Below, piece after piece: positions 30,511 through 40,710 of a stretch of 64,000 bases of DNA. The notes under the pieces were generated by a model that saw nothing but the letters and a program-made list of their open reading frames with translations, ran no database searches and was not told the DNA's origin. Origin of the DNA: Fistularia commersonii (taxonomy: Eukaryota; Chordata; Actinopteri; Syngnathiformes; Fistulariidae). How positions within the stretch are numbered: the stretch's first letter is position 1; every line of letters begins with the position of its first letter. Position numbers and translations under genes: made by a program. The stretch spans positions 11,886,965-11,950,964 of the forward strand of contig JBBMNZ010000003.1 in the NCBI GenBank assembly GCA_037954325.1, in the 5' to 3' direction.

Positions 30511-31398
30511 GAGAAGCACTACATATGTTTATGGTTAGATAGAAAATACTGTATTATCAAAAAAACATTTCACAAAAATTAAGACGGTCTTCTTCTTCTT
30601 CCGGCTTTTCCTGTCAGGGGGCGCACAGCGAGTCAACTTTCTCCATCTAACCCTATTCTCTGTATTCTCCTCTCTCACACCAACTACCTTCATATCCTCC
30701 CTCACTACGTCCATAAATCCCCTCTTTTGTCTTCCTCAAGACCTCTTGCCTGGCAGCTCCAATTCCAGCATATATTATATATAGAATATATTCTCTATCC
30801 TCTGTACATGACCAAACCATCTCAGTCTGGCTTCTCTGACCTTCTCTCCAAAAGATCTAACATGTGCTGTTCCTCTGATAGACTCATTCCTGATCCTATC
30901 CATCCTGGTCACTCCCAAAGAGAACCTCAACATCCTCATCTCTGCAACCTCTAGTTCTGCCTGCTGTATTTTCGTCATTGTAACAGTTTTTAGTCCATAC
31001 ATCATCACTGGTCTCACCACCGTCTTGTACACCTTTCCTTTTATTCTGGCTGACAGTCTTCTATCACATAGTACCCCTGACACTTTTCTCTACCCATTCC
31101 AACCTGCTTGAACCCCTCTCTTCACCTCTTTTCCACACTCTCCGTTGCTCTGGACTGTTGACCCTAAGTACCTGAAATCCTCCAGCTTCGTGATCTCCAC
31201 TCCCTGTAGCCTCACCGCTCCACCCGAGTTCCCCTCATTCACACACACATATTCTGTCTTGCTGCAACTAACTTTCATTCCTCTCCTTTTCAGAGCATAC
31301 CTCCACCTCTCTAGATTTTCCTCCACCTGTTGTCTGCTCTCACTACAGATCACAATGTCATCTGCAAACATCATGGTCCATGGGGATTCCTGTCTAAC

Positions 31399-32136
31399 CT
31401 AATCTTTCAGCCTATCCATCACCATTGCAAACAGGAAGGGGCTCAGAGCTGATCCCTGATGGAGTCCCACCTCCACCTTGATCTTCTCTGATACCCCTAC
31501 AGCCCACGGAACCACTATCTCACAGCTAACATACATGGCCTGCACCAGTCTAACATACTTCTCTGCCACTCCAGACTTCCTCACACAATACCAGAGCTCC
31601 TCTCTTGGCACCCTGTCATATGCTTTTTCTAGGTCTACAAGAACACAATGCAGCTCCCTCTGGCCTTCTCTGTACTTTTCTATTAGCATTCCCAATGCAA
31701 ATACTGCATCTGTAGTACTCTTCCTGGGCATGAAGCCATACTGCTGTTCACAAATGCTGACTTCTGCTCTCAGTCTAGTTTCCATCACTCTTTCCCATAA
31801 CTTCATTGTATGGCTCATCAACTTTATCCCTCTAGAGTTGCCGCAATTCTGCACATCCCCTTTATTCCTAAAAATAGACACCATCACACTTTGTGTCCAT
31901 TTTTCAGGCATCTTCTCACTCTCTAAGATCCTGTTGAATAATCTAGTCAGAAAATCTACTGCTGCCTCTCCTAGACAATTCCACACCTCCACAGGTCTAT
32001 CATCAGTACCAACTGCTTTTCCACTCTTCATCCTCTTCAATGCCTTCCTCACTTCACTTTTACTAATTTGTGCAACTTTGTGGTCTACAATAGTCCCTTC
32101 TTCTACCCTTGCCTCTCTTTCATTTTCCACATTCAT
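31399..32136 (-). pseudogene. RTE linker and RT N-terminal part (copy 3)
   Basis: The 245-codon frame joins the linker (SEVRKALKRMKSGKAVGTDD) to RT motifs (GIKLMSHTMKLWERVMETRL, LVDLEKAYDRVPREELWY, GLHQGSALSPFLFAMVMDRL). It stops just before the FADD block, which follows at 31374. Confidence 0.85.
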
Positions 32137-32767
32137 CAGCTCTTAAAAGTACTCTTTCCATCTTCCCATCACTCTTTTAGCATCTGTCAATACATTTGCC
32201 GCATCTCCCTGAACTCCTGTCTGTTCTCTTCAGTCGTCTCAGTGTCCCACTTCTTCTTTGCTAACCGCTTTCTCTGTATATACTCCGGCACTTCCTCATT
32301 CCACCACCAAGTCTCCTTATCTACTTTCCTTTCAGATGACACACCAAGTACTCTTCTACCTGTCTTCCTAATAACACTAGCTGTAGTTGTCCAATCATCT
32401 GGAAGCTCACCCTGACCACCCAGACCCTTCTCAACTCCTCCCTGAAAACCATGCAACACTCCTCCCTTTTCAGCTTCCACCACTTTGTTCTCTGCTCTGC
32501 CTTTGTCCTCTTCATCTTCCTTGTCATCAGAGTCATCCTACAAACCACCATCCTATGCTGTCTGGCTACACTCTCACCTACAACTACTTTGCAGTCACTG
32601 ATCTCTTTCAGGTTACCTCGTCTATACAAGATGTAGTCTACCTGCGTGCTCCTACCTCCGCTCTTTTAAGCTCCTTCCTTTTTGCAAAATCTACCACCAT
32701 CTGTCCCTCTGCATTCCTATCCTGGATACCAAATCTGTCCATCACTTCTTCATCCCCTCTATTGCCT

Positions 32768-33352
32768 TCACCAACATGTCCATTGAAGTCTGCACCAATT
32801 ACCACTCTCATTTCTGGGAATATTCTGTATCACTTCATCTAACTCATTCCAGAACTTCCCCTTCTCTTCAGATTCACATCCCACCTGCGGGGCATAGCCA
32901 CTAACAACATTGAGCATCACACCTTCAATTTCCAATTTCAGACTCATAAGTCTATCCGACATTCTTTTCACCTCTAGGACGTTCCTAACAAACTCCTCCT
33001 TCAAGATAACTCCTACTCCATTTCTCTTCTTGTCAGTACCATAATAGTACAACTTAAAGCCTGCTCCTAAGCTTCTAGCCTTACTACCTTTCCACCTGGT
33101 CTCCTGGACACACAGTATATCCACCTTCCTTCTCTGCATCATGTCGACCAACTCTCTACCTTTTCCTGTCATAGTCCCAATGTTCAAAGTCCCTACTCTC
33201 AGTCCCAGACTCTTTCCTTTCCTCCTCTCTCTCTGCTTCCGAACACACACTCCTCCTCTTCTTCTTGTTCTTGTTCTTGTTCTTGGTCTTCGACCCACAG
33301 TAGCCCAATTTCCATTAGTACCATGTAGGTCATCAGTACCAATGGCGGTCAT
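32768..33352 (-). pseudogene. RTE endonuclease, N-terminal part (copy 3)
   Basis: The frame reads through the start region missing from copy 1: RVGTLNIGTMTGKGRELVDM then CVQETRWKGSKARS and LNVVSGYAPQVGCE. It breaks at IPRNES before the catalytic ADFNGH, because of a 1-nt change. It shows that the ORF begins well upstream of the endonuclease. Confidence 0.85.
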
Positions 33353-33621
33353 TGTTAACCCGGTCCACGACCGATCCGATATGATATAGTAATGGTTGAC
33401 TCGCTTATTTGTTTTTTGGCAAAAGTTTTATGCCGGATGCCCTTCCTGACGCAATCCTCTGCATTTATCCGGGCTTGGGACGGGCACAGGGAGACACTGA
33501 TCCGTGCCCCCCAAAGGTAGGCTTGGAGAGACACGGGCCAGTGCTGCCCTGAGGCTGCATTACAAAAATTAAGACGGTAACAATATAATTTTTGGGCAGC
33601 ATTGAGAAACTACAAATACTG

Positions 33622-33960
33622 TGGTGTTTCAACAATGAAATAATGGCAGACGCTTAGAGGAGTTCGATTCTTTAATTTGAAACACCAACAAAATACAACT
33701 GGAACTTGAACATAGGGGATCATCTCAATGTACCCAGCTTAACCACGCGCCCCAACTGTTAGTCTCGTGAGGTGAGAGACCACGCTCCTTTGTGTCCGCC
33801 AAACAGCCCTCCCCTGAACACCCAGAAGGGACCCAGGACACACAACTAGTCCCGCACTGAAATCCTATTGAGTCTGCCAAAACGGCTCCGACGTCCCTCG
33901 GGCACAACAGCAGGAGGCGTCGTACAGGGACCCCGAAGGCAGCGTTGCAGGCTGCACTCT
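33622..33960 (-). mobile_element. gypsy family 3: integrase end stub plus LTR
   Basis: On the minus strand a short coding-like stub is followed by an LTR beginning TGTGTCCTGGGTCCC (33841) and ending AACACCACA (33622), with AAATTAAAGAATCGAACTCC inside. The same LTR sequence occurs at 39430-39510 (plus) and 60651-60782 (minus). Confidence 0.6.
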
Positions 33961-34045
33961 CAGGCGACATTTGGATGGACTGTTTGCCGTGGGTCTTGCT
34001 AGGGTTATGCTTCGCTCCTAAGGATGACCTCACCGGACTGGACTT

Positions 34046-34403
34046 CATTGTCCCGGTGTGTTCAGATTATCATTCAGGGAAAAATGTCACAACGGCCTAG
34101 AACTAATCAAGCGAGAATGGTTTATTCAAAGTCAGGAAAATTCACTTACGAGACATCCCGGGCCAGAATGAATGTCACCCCACGAGGATCGTTCGACTTC
34201 CCTATTCTGGCCCCGATCCAAAGGGTCAGGCTCAGTTTATCCTTCGTGATCAAAACCCCCTGGTTTTACACACTGTTGGAATGTGCGCACTTTGGGTGCA
34301 GGGTATCGTAAAACCGTGCCCCGATCAAAGCCGTGTGTTTGGAAGAAGCCCTGATAAGGACTTCCCTCAGAATGCATTATAATCATGACACAAAATCCTA
34401 ACA
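34046..34403 (-). mobile_element. shorter inverted homologue of the 28412 LTR
   Basis: On the minus strand it starts TGTTAGGATTTTG, has one copy of the U3-type repeat, CCTGACCCTTTGGATCG and AATAAACCATTCTC, and ends CCGGGACAATG. It shares AATGATAATCTGAACACACC with the other LTR. It is a deleted derivative or older copy. Confidence 0.65.
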
Positions 34404-34452
34404 CTCGGTCAGCCATTACGTGCACCAGGGGAGTTTTTCCCTGAGAGGTCTG

Positions 34453-34612
34453 TGTTATGCCGTGTAGTGCATTTAATAAGACACACACACGTTCAGCGTG
34501 GGTTTATGCTAATACTTTACTGTCGAAGTGCCCACTAACGTAAAACGTATCTTCTGAAACCTCTCACTTAATGCATCACGGGTAATGTAGTATCTTAAAG
34601 CTACACATAACA
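34453..34612 (-). repeat. K02A2.6-like gypsy 3' LTR (160 bp)
   Basis: Ends TGTTATG and CATAACA are inverted. The plus strand reads GCATTTAATAAGACACACAC, TTTATGCTAATACTTTACTG and CATCACGGGTAATGTAG. It matches the partial LTR at 38904-39014. Confidence 0.88.
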
Positions 34613-34855
34613 ACACATCTTCCCCCTTTAAGAAGAAAGATCAACTTCTACCCACTTTAACTTTAACAAGACTATATTGACTATGACTAAGTCCTTATGC
34701 CCTTTGCAACACTTTAGTCGAAATGTTCTGTAATAAACAAACATTCACATTTCAAACAAAACATTTCTCTCTTTTTCTTTCTTTTTTTTTTTTTCATTTG
34801 CAGTCTTTAATGTTCAGCAACTTTCAATGAGTCTCTTGGGAGGCCGAATCGTTCG

Positions 34856-36124
34856 CTATGGCCTGCACGGTGTCATCACAGGAGAGTTATGGATGGTTGC
34901 TGACTCTTCCGGTTCCTCAGTGTGCTTCGGGGTGTTGTCTCCAGCTTGCGGTGTCACGTCAGGCTGTTCCACCATCTGGCTTGACATTTGTGGTTTGAGA
35001 TCGACATGGTTTCTTCTGAGAGACCCTCCATGCTCTGTCTGAACTTCATAAGAGCGTGGTGCCACCTCTTTTTGCACTGAACCATGCAGATTCCAGATGC
35101 TGGTCACATGATCTCTGATCCTTACTTGTTCTCCTGGCCATAATTCCCTCAGTTTCTTTGCTCTTTTGTCATGTTGCTGTTTTTGTTTCTCTTTGTCTTT
35201 TTCTTTGTCAATTTTGATTTTGTTTGCTCCCTTAGGTGTCAACAGATTCTCATGAATCGGCAGATAAGTTCTCAGGCGTCGTCCCATAAGCATTTGGGAT
35301 GGAGACAAGCCGTTTTGCAGTGGCACACTCCTGTAGATCATTAGACTGTGATGAAAGTCCTCATTTCCATCATGTGCTTTTTTCATGAGACCTTTGACTA
35401 CTTTGACTGAACTTTCTGCAAGGCCATTGGACCTAGGATAATGTGGGCTGGATGTTATGTGCTGAAATCCCCATATTTTTGCAAATTCAGCAAACTCACT
35501 GCTTGCAAATTGTGGACCATTATCCGATACCAATTCACATGGGACTCCATGTCTAGAAAATACAGTTTTCAGGAACGCAATGACCGCTTTGCTAGATGTT
35601 GCTTGTAAGGTTGCGACCTCTGGGTAATTTGAGAAGTTGTCTGTTGCCACGATATGGCTCTTTCCATGGCAGTCGAATAGATCCGCTCCAACTCTGCAGA
35701 ATGGTCTATTTGGCACTGGGTAGGTCATAAGTGGCTCTGCCTGCTGTTCGGATCGATATGTCAAGCACACTTCACATGCGGCTGTGGTCTGACTAATGTC
35801 TTGATTAGTTCTCAGCCAATACATGACATCACGGGCTCTGCGCTTACACTTTTCTTCCCCCAGGTGCCCTTCATGTATCTTCCTGACTTTGCGCATTGAA
35901 GATGGGATGACAAACTTGTTGCCCTTGAAAACAATGTTGTCGACCATTGACAGCTCTGTTTTGCAGGTCCAGTAGTCCCGAACTTGCTGTGGACAGTCGC
36001 TTTTTTGCTCAGACCAGCCCTGTTTGATGATTCTCTTGAGTTCTTTCAATGTTGCGTCCTTTTCAGTTTCTTGTTTGAGTTGTTCTGTTCTTTCACTTGA
36101 TACAGGAAGTGACGTCATGATCAT
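34856..36124 (-). CDS. K02A2.6-like gypsy integrase (intact domain)
   Basis: The 422-codon open frame includes an HHCC zinc domain (H-x3-H in HEGHLGEEKC, C-x2-C in CEVC), the core with VGADLFDCHG, VATDNFSNYPEVATL, GVPCELVSDNGPQFASSEF and YPRSNGLAESSVKVVK supplying D, D and E, and a C-terminal GEQVRIRDHVTSIWNLHG. No stop occurs in it. It is the best preserved reading frame of the element. Confidence 0.88.
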   Translation of the reverse strand: MIMTSLPVSSERTEQLKQETEKDATLKELKRIIKQGWSEQKSDCPQQVRDYWTCKTELSMVDNIVFKGNKFVIPSSMRKVRKIHEGHLGEEKCKRRARDVMYWLRTNQDISQTTAACEVCLTYRSEQQAEPLMTYPVPNRPFCRVGADLFDCHGKSHIVATDNFSNYPEVATLQATSSKAVIAFLKTVFSRHGVPCELVSDNGPQFASSEFAEFAKIWGFQHITSSPHYPRSNGLAESSVKVVKGLMKKAHDGNEDFHHSLMIYRSVPLQNGLSPSQMLMGRRLRTYLPIHENLLTPKGANKIKIDKEKDKEKQKQQHDKRAKKLRELWPGEQVRIRDHVTSIWNLHGSVQKEVAPRSYEVQTEHGGSLRRNHVDLKPQMSSQMVEQPDVTPQAGDNTPKHTEEPEESATIHNSPVMTPCRP

Positions 36125-36175
36125 GTCAACATAGGCCTGTATGTCAGCACATTTTTTGTTGTCTGGTTTCTCATG

Positions 36176-36472
36176 TTAGTCAACAGCCCGTGACAATGTA
36201 TCAGCTGCATCCATGTATTTTCCTGCTGTATATGTCAATTTCATGTCATATTTCTGCAGTCGTATTAGCATATGCTGTATTCTCAGGGGACAATCAGTCA
36301 ACAGCTTGGACATAATGGCGACCAAAGGTTTGTGGTCAGTCTCTGCTTCCACAGCCTCCCCATACACATATTGGTGGAAAGGCTCACAAGCATATGTAGT
36401 GGCCAGCAGTTCCTTCTCAATTTGCGCATAATTGACATCAGTGCTGGTGACGCGTAGGCCACTGGCTGCCAT
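36176..36472 (-). pseudogene. K02A2.6-like gypsy RNase H C-terminal part
   Basis: The frame has NYAQIEKELLATTYACEPFH, ETDHKPLVAIM (catalytic Asp), RLQKYDMKLTYTAGKYMDAA and DTLSRA, the standard RNase H closing motif, then a stop. Confidence 0.88.
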
Positions 36473-36951
36473 GTTTCCCCATGCAGCTGTAGGAGGATGG
36501 CTCCTAAGTCATACTGAGAAGCATCAGCAGAGATTCTTGTCTCTCGTTCTGGATCATAGAACCTAAGCACAGGCTCTGAGGTGAGTATTCTTTTCAGGTT
36601 CTGAAAACACTGTTCCTGCTGTTGTAGCCACATCCACTCATTTTTCTGCTCCAGCAGCATCCTGAGTGGAGCCGAAATGGTTGACAGCTGGGGTATGAAC
36701 TTGGCGAGGTACGTGACCATGCCTAAGAAGCTGCTGTTTCCCTCGTCCTTGCTCTGTGGCCTCTCCATGTTGGCTATGGCTGATGTCTTTCTTGGGTCAG
36801 GACTCACCCCTTTCTCAGACACGACATCTCCAATTAAGGTCAGCGACTGAACTGCAAATTCACATTTGTCTTTGTTGAGCTTCAGGTTGACACTTTGGGT
36901 ACGCTCAAGCACTTGTCGCAGCCTTGTGTCATGTCTCTTGTGGATCCCCAC
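36298..36951 (-). pseudogene. K02A2.6-like gypsy RT thumb and RNase H start
   Basis: The frame has HDTRLRQVLERTQSVNLKLN, KCEFAVQSLTLIGDVVS, FLGMVTYLAKFIPQLS and the RNase H start ETRISADASQYDLGAIL. A frameshift follows after QPVAYASPAL. Confidence 0.85.
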
Positions 36952-37358
36952 ACTATGATGTCATCCATCATGGTTGTGACTCCTGGAATGTACTCGAATA
37001 TGGTGTGGATTGTCTTGTGATAGACCTCTGGAGCCGACAGGGTTCCATATGGAAGACAGAGGAATCTGTATCTTCCTTCTGGTGTGTTGAATGTACAGAG
37101 TCTTGAACTAGCGTTGTCAAGTTTCATCTGCCAGAACCCCGAAGATGCATCGAGTTTACTGAACCACTTGGCTCCTGCAAACTGAGACATTATTTCCTCA
37201 CGGGTAGGCAATTTGAAATGCTCTCTTTTGACTGCTTTATTCAGATCTCTGGGATCCAGGCATATTCGTAATGCACCATTTTTCTTTTGTACAATGACAA
37301 GGGAACTCACCCAATCTGTCGGTTCATTTATTTTCTGTATAATGTTCAGCTTTTCCAT
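36882..37358 (-). pseudogene. K02A2.6-like gypsy RT, first part
   Basis: The frame has PTDWVSSLVIVQKKNGALRI, CLDPRDLNKAVKREH, FSKLDASSGFWQMKLD, CLPYGTLSAPEVYHK and the catalytic MDDIIVWG (xxDD). A frameshift near 36930 ends it, and the RT continues in the next frame. Confidence 0.88.
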
Positions 37359-37406
37359 TCTTGCTAATTCTTCTTTCAGCTTTTCCCTCAGTGCGAACGG
37401 AACTTT

Positions 37407-38087
37407 TCAGCATGCGTGAACTACTGGTGCGACTGTCTCGTCCACATGTATTTTGTGTTCACCAGGCAAGCAGCCTCGTCCCTCGAACACATCCCTGAAC
37501 TCTGTCATTACAGTCTCTTGACCACTACTGACTGACTCTGAGATCTGCTTGTCTGCCGCTTGTGACGCCACTATTAACACTCTCTTTACGAGACTGAGTT
37601 TCTCACATGCAGTCAGACCCAGAATCGGTTGCACATTGTAGTCAACAATCAGCAACTGTGCCTTTAATGTCTGGCCTTTGTGCTGGAAAGTAGCTATGCA
37701 GCTGCCTTTAACTGGCACACTCTCTCCGGTGTAGCCTGTCACTTTCAATTTCACTGGATGAATTTTGCTTTTTATTTTCAGTGTTTTGTGATCAGCGAAT
37801 GACAACAAGTTCACTTGTGCCTCAGTATCCAACTTAAACGGTATTATTGTTTCATTTACAGTCAATGGGAGAATCCATTCTTTCCTTTCAGCATGGGATG
37901 CCTGCACTACATCAACGAAAAACTCGCTTGGTTCCTCATCCACTTTGTGCACTTTTGGTTGTGTGTCGCCCTTGCAGCGTTTTGCATAATGGTTCCTTTT
38001 CCCACAGCTGTTGCACGTTTTCCCATAAGCTGGGCATGCTCTCGGCGCGTGACTACCTCCGCATTTCTTGCAACTGCATTCCTGCAT
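37407..38087 (-). pseudogene. K02A2.6-like gypsy zinc knuckles and protease
   Basis: The frame has two zinc-binding boxes, CKKCGGSHAPRAC and CNSCGKRNHYAKRC, then a retropepsin-like region FKLDTEAQVNLL where the usual DTGA is DTEA, and ILGLTACEKL. The Gly to Glu change in the active-site triad should abolish the protease. It ends at a stop just before the RT start. Confidence 0.82.
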
Positions 38088-38114
38088 TTTGTCTTTGTTT
38101 TGTTCATTTTGGCG

Positions 38115-38822
38115 TTACTTGTGCTGCTCCTTGGTTCTAACTGCATGCACCGCCATTTCAGTTTTTGCCAGTTCTTTGACTTGCTCGCGTGAGGCCTGTG
38201 ATGCCCTACACAAGTCCACTGCCCTGTCCAAATTCAAATCTTTCTCTCTTGGCAATCCCTCTCTTAGTCCATTGTTAGCAATTCCACAGACTATGCGGTC
38301 CTTTATTAGTGAATCTCTTAGTGCACGGAACTCGCACGTCTTGCTCAATGTGTACAATTCTGCCAGATACAGGTCAAAAGTATTGCCAGGCTTTTGGTCA
38401 CAGGAAAAGAACTTATATCTCTCAAACGTGATGTTTTTGGTAGGCACAAAGTACTCTTCGAATTTCTTTAACACTGTGGGTAGTTTCAGATCATCGGGTG
38501 CAATTTGGAAACTGTTATAAATGTCCAATATGTCCTCCCCGATTACGTGTAGCAGGATTTGAGCTTGCAACTTCTCGTCCCCGTGCCCTGCTCCACTAGC
38601 AGCTAGATATATTTCAAATCTCTGCTTGAAACGTTTCCAATTATCTGCGAGATTTCCACTAAACTGCATGGGTGAGGGTGGACTTAGCTTTACATCCATG
38701 ACTGTTCGTCTTCTTTCGATCCTTTCCACTGCAGAATCTCTTTGAACTTGCGACGATCGCGTTGTCTCTGGCTCCACTTCTCCGTGTTCGCTGAGATCTT
38801 CCCTGCTCTCGTCCCACTGCAT
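38115..38822 (-). CDS. K02A2.6-like gypsy Gag
   Basis: The 235-codon frame has SPPSPMQFSGNLADNWKRFK, a capsid start typical of this group, then QRFEIYLAASG, FEEYFVPTKNITFERYKF and YTLSKTCEFRALRDSLIKDR. It stops just before the zinc knuckles, which lie in a different frame from 38087. Confidence 0.82.
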   Translation of the reverse strand: MQWDESREDLSEHGEVEPETTRSSQVQRDSAVERIERRRTVMDVKLSPPSPMQFSGNLADNWKRFKQRFEIYLAASGAGHGDEKLQAQILLHVIGEDILDIYNSFQIAPDDLKLPTVLKKFEEYFVPTKNITFERYKFFSCDQKPGNTFDLYLAELYTLSKTCEFRALRDSLIKDRIVCGIANNGLREGLPREKDLNLDRAVDLCRASQASREQVKELAKTEMAVHAVRTKEQHK

Positions 38823-38903
38823 ATGCTGCCGTTCTCCTTTGTCGCTTTGTCACTGAAACTCATCTTCTTTTTATCTTTTCAAAGCTATCACCATCTGACA
38901 CCA

Positions 38904-39014
38904 TGTTATGCCACGTAGTGCATTTAATAAGCCACACACACGGTCAGTGTGGGTTTATGCTAAATACTTTACTGTCGAAGTGCCCGCTAACGTACAACGT
39001 ATCTTCTGAAACCG
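38904..39014 (-). repeat. K02A2.6-like gypsy 5' LTR, truncated
   Basis: It is homologous to the first 110 bp (plus sense) of the 34453 LTR and stops at TCTTCTGAAACC, where sequence of another gypsy family begins. About 50 bp are lost. Confidence 0.88.
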
Positions 39015-39510
39015 TTTGCACCCCTTGGTTTTGCATTTTCTGGGCCAGGCCCACCACTGTTTTCCACGGTCTTTTGTGCCAGCGGAGGTGATGCTGGCTC
39101 GTTTAGTGTTCGTTAGGCATGACGCTCACTGCTCGCCACTGCAACCCCCATATGATGGGCCGTTCCGGGTGCTTGAGGCAGGCACCAAGAGTTTTGTTTT
39201 AGACATGGGCAGGCGTAGGGAGCGCGTCTCGCTAGACCGGCTAAAACTGGCACACAGGGTGGCAGGTGAGGATGTGTCCCTTTTCCAGGTACTCTGCCGG
39301 GGCCGCCCCCTGTCCAAGCCTGCTGCAATGCTCCCACAAACCCAACGTCCGGCGCCTCCTGTTGTCGTGCCCGGGGGATGTCGCAACCGTTTCAGCAGAC
39401 TCATCAGGACTCCCGTGCAGGGCTAGTTGTATTTTGTTGGTGTTTCAAATTAAAGAATCAAACTCCTCTACATCTCTGCCATTATTTCATCGTTGAAACA
39501 CCACATTGAA
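39015..39510 (+). mobile_element. gypsy family 3: integrase C-terminus plus internally deleted LTR, plus strand
   Basis: The plus frame has PYDGPFRVLEAGTKSFVLDM and RRERVSLDRLKLAH, the integrase C-terminal module, then an LTR with TTGTATTTTGTTGGTGTTTC and ending GAAACACCACA at 39510. Compared with 33622-33841 the LTR lacks its first ~135 bp. It abuts the RT on the opposite strand. Confidence 0.72.
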
Positions 39511-40690
39511 TTAGGCCATGCTTGGCTAAGCGGCGGAAAACCTGAGTTAGGTGCTCTAGGTGCACATTGGCCGACGGGCTGGCCACCAGAATGTCGTCAA
39601 GGTAAACGAAAACGAACGAGAGATCACGCAGCACCGAGTCCATGAGCCGTTGAAAGGTCTGGCGGCCCCCTTCAACCCGAAGGGCATACGAAGAAATTCA
39701 AACAGACCAAACGGGGTGATCACTGCTGTCTTGGGCACATCCTCCGTGTGTACAGGTACCTGGTGATAACCACGCACTAGGTCGACCTTGGAAAAGATGG
39801 TGGCGCCCGACAACCGCACAGAGAAATGCTGGATGTGGGGAATGGGGTAACGGTCGCCCATGGTCACGTTGTTCAACCTGCGATAGTCGCCACACGGACG
39901 CCAAGACCCGGCGGCCTTGGGCACCATGTGAAGTGGGGAGGCCCACGGACTGTTAGACCGCCTCACAATCCCCAAAGGCTCCATGGTAGCAAACTCCTCC
40001 CGAGCAGTCGCTTGTTTGGCAGCGCCCAGGTGCCTAGCCTGTGCAAAAACCGGTGGCCCCGCAGTGGGGATAAAATGCTCCACTCTGTGTGTTAATGAAC
40101 TGGTGGAAAATGTGGGCGTCTTCAGCAACGGAAAATCCGCCAACAACCGATGATAAACATCCCCTGAAACCAAAAAATTGGCGTGTGCACGTGGCCCAAA
40201 CCGCTCTGCTCGCAGGGATAGGTGGCAAAAGACAATGCGTCAATAAGGCGGCGGTTTGCGACGTCCACTAACAGGCCGTTGGCGCACAGAAATTCGTTGC
40301 CTATAATGGGGGTCATAATGGCGGCAATCACAAACTTCCTCTCAAAATGGCGGCCATCAAAAGCAAACTGACGACGACCATGAACCGAATGTGTCTATGG
40401 CAGACCCGTTTACAGCACTCAACAGCAGTCTGCTGCTTCTGGCCCGCATGTCCTCCCTTGTCGGTGGAATCAAGCTCTTACGCGATTCAGAGTCAACCAG
40501 GAACCTGAGCCCGGACCTTGAGTCCTTGATGAACAACAGCTGTGTGCGACCACTGCCGCCCAAAGCTGCTACTGAGCGCTGGCTCCGCCATTTCCCGGCT
40601 TCGTGAACGAGCAGGGTGGGACATACCCACCCGGCTCTACTGATCTGGAATGTGAGGGCTAAAAATTCACCCACCACAGCATCACCACTG
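39511..40690 (-). pseudogene. gypsy family 3: protease and RT fragment, minus strand
   Basis: Protease-like FLVDSESRKSLIPP (DSE in place of DTG/DSG) lies near 40500. RT in 40173-39556 has FAQARHLGAAKQATAREEF, WASPLHMVPKAAGSWRPCGD, YRRLNNVTMGDRYPIP, FSKVDLVRGYHQVPV and LFEFLRMPFGLKGAARPF. The YLDD block is frameshifted. It is the same family as the pieces at 33622 and 39015 by the fish gypsy pattern, though that is inferred. Confidence 0.75.
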
Positions 40691-40710
40691 CCACAGGTCA
40701 GTGCACTAAA

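Larger units (their letters stand above)
30589..33561 (-). mobile_element. RTE-clade LINE (copy 3), 17-bp perfect target duplication
   Basis: ACAAAAATTAAGACGGT occurs at 30572-30588 and 33562-33578, giving exact ends. It has the family 5' end (AATGCAGCC), endonuclease (33352-32768 and 32629-32187) and RT in three frames (32136-31399, 31374-31090, 31083-30775), and ends in GAAGAAGAAG. Deletions in the endonuclease and linker, plus frameshifts, make it inactive. Confidence 0.95.
34453..39014 (-). mobile_element. Ty3/gypsy retrotransposon of the K02A2.6-like (Mag-type) group
   Basis: Short LTRs bound it: a 160-bp 3' LTR (34453-34612) and a truncated 5' LTR (38904-39014, about 111 bp). Next to the 5' LTR is a candidate primer-binding site, TGGTGTCAGATGG (38891-38903). 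A polypurine tract AAAGGGGGAAGA adjoins the 3' LTR. Gag, zinc knuckles, protease, RT, RNase H and integrase follow in order on the minus strand with three or four frame breaks. No chromodomain was found, unlike the 5915 element. Confidence 0.9.
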
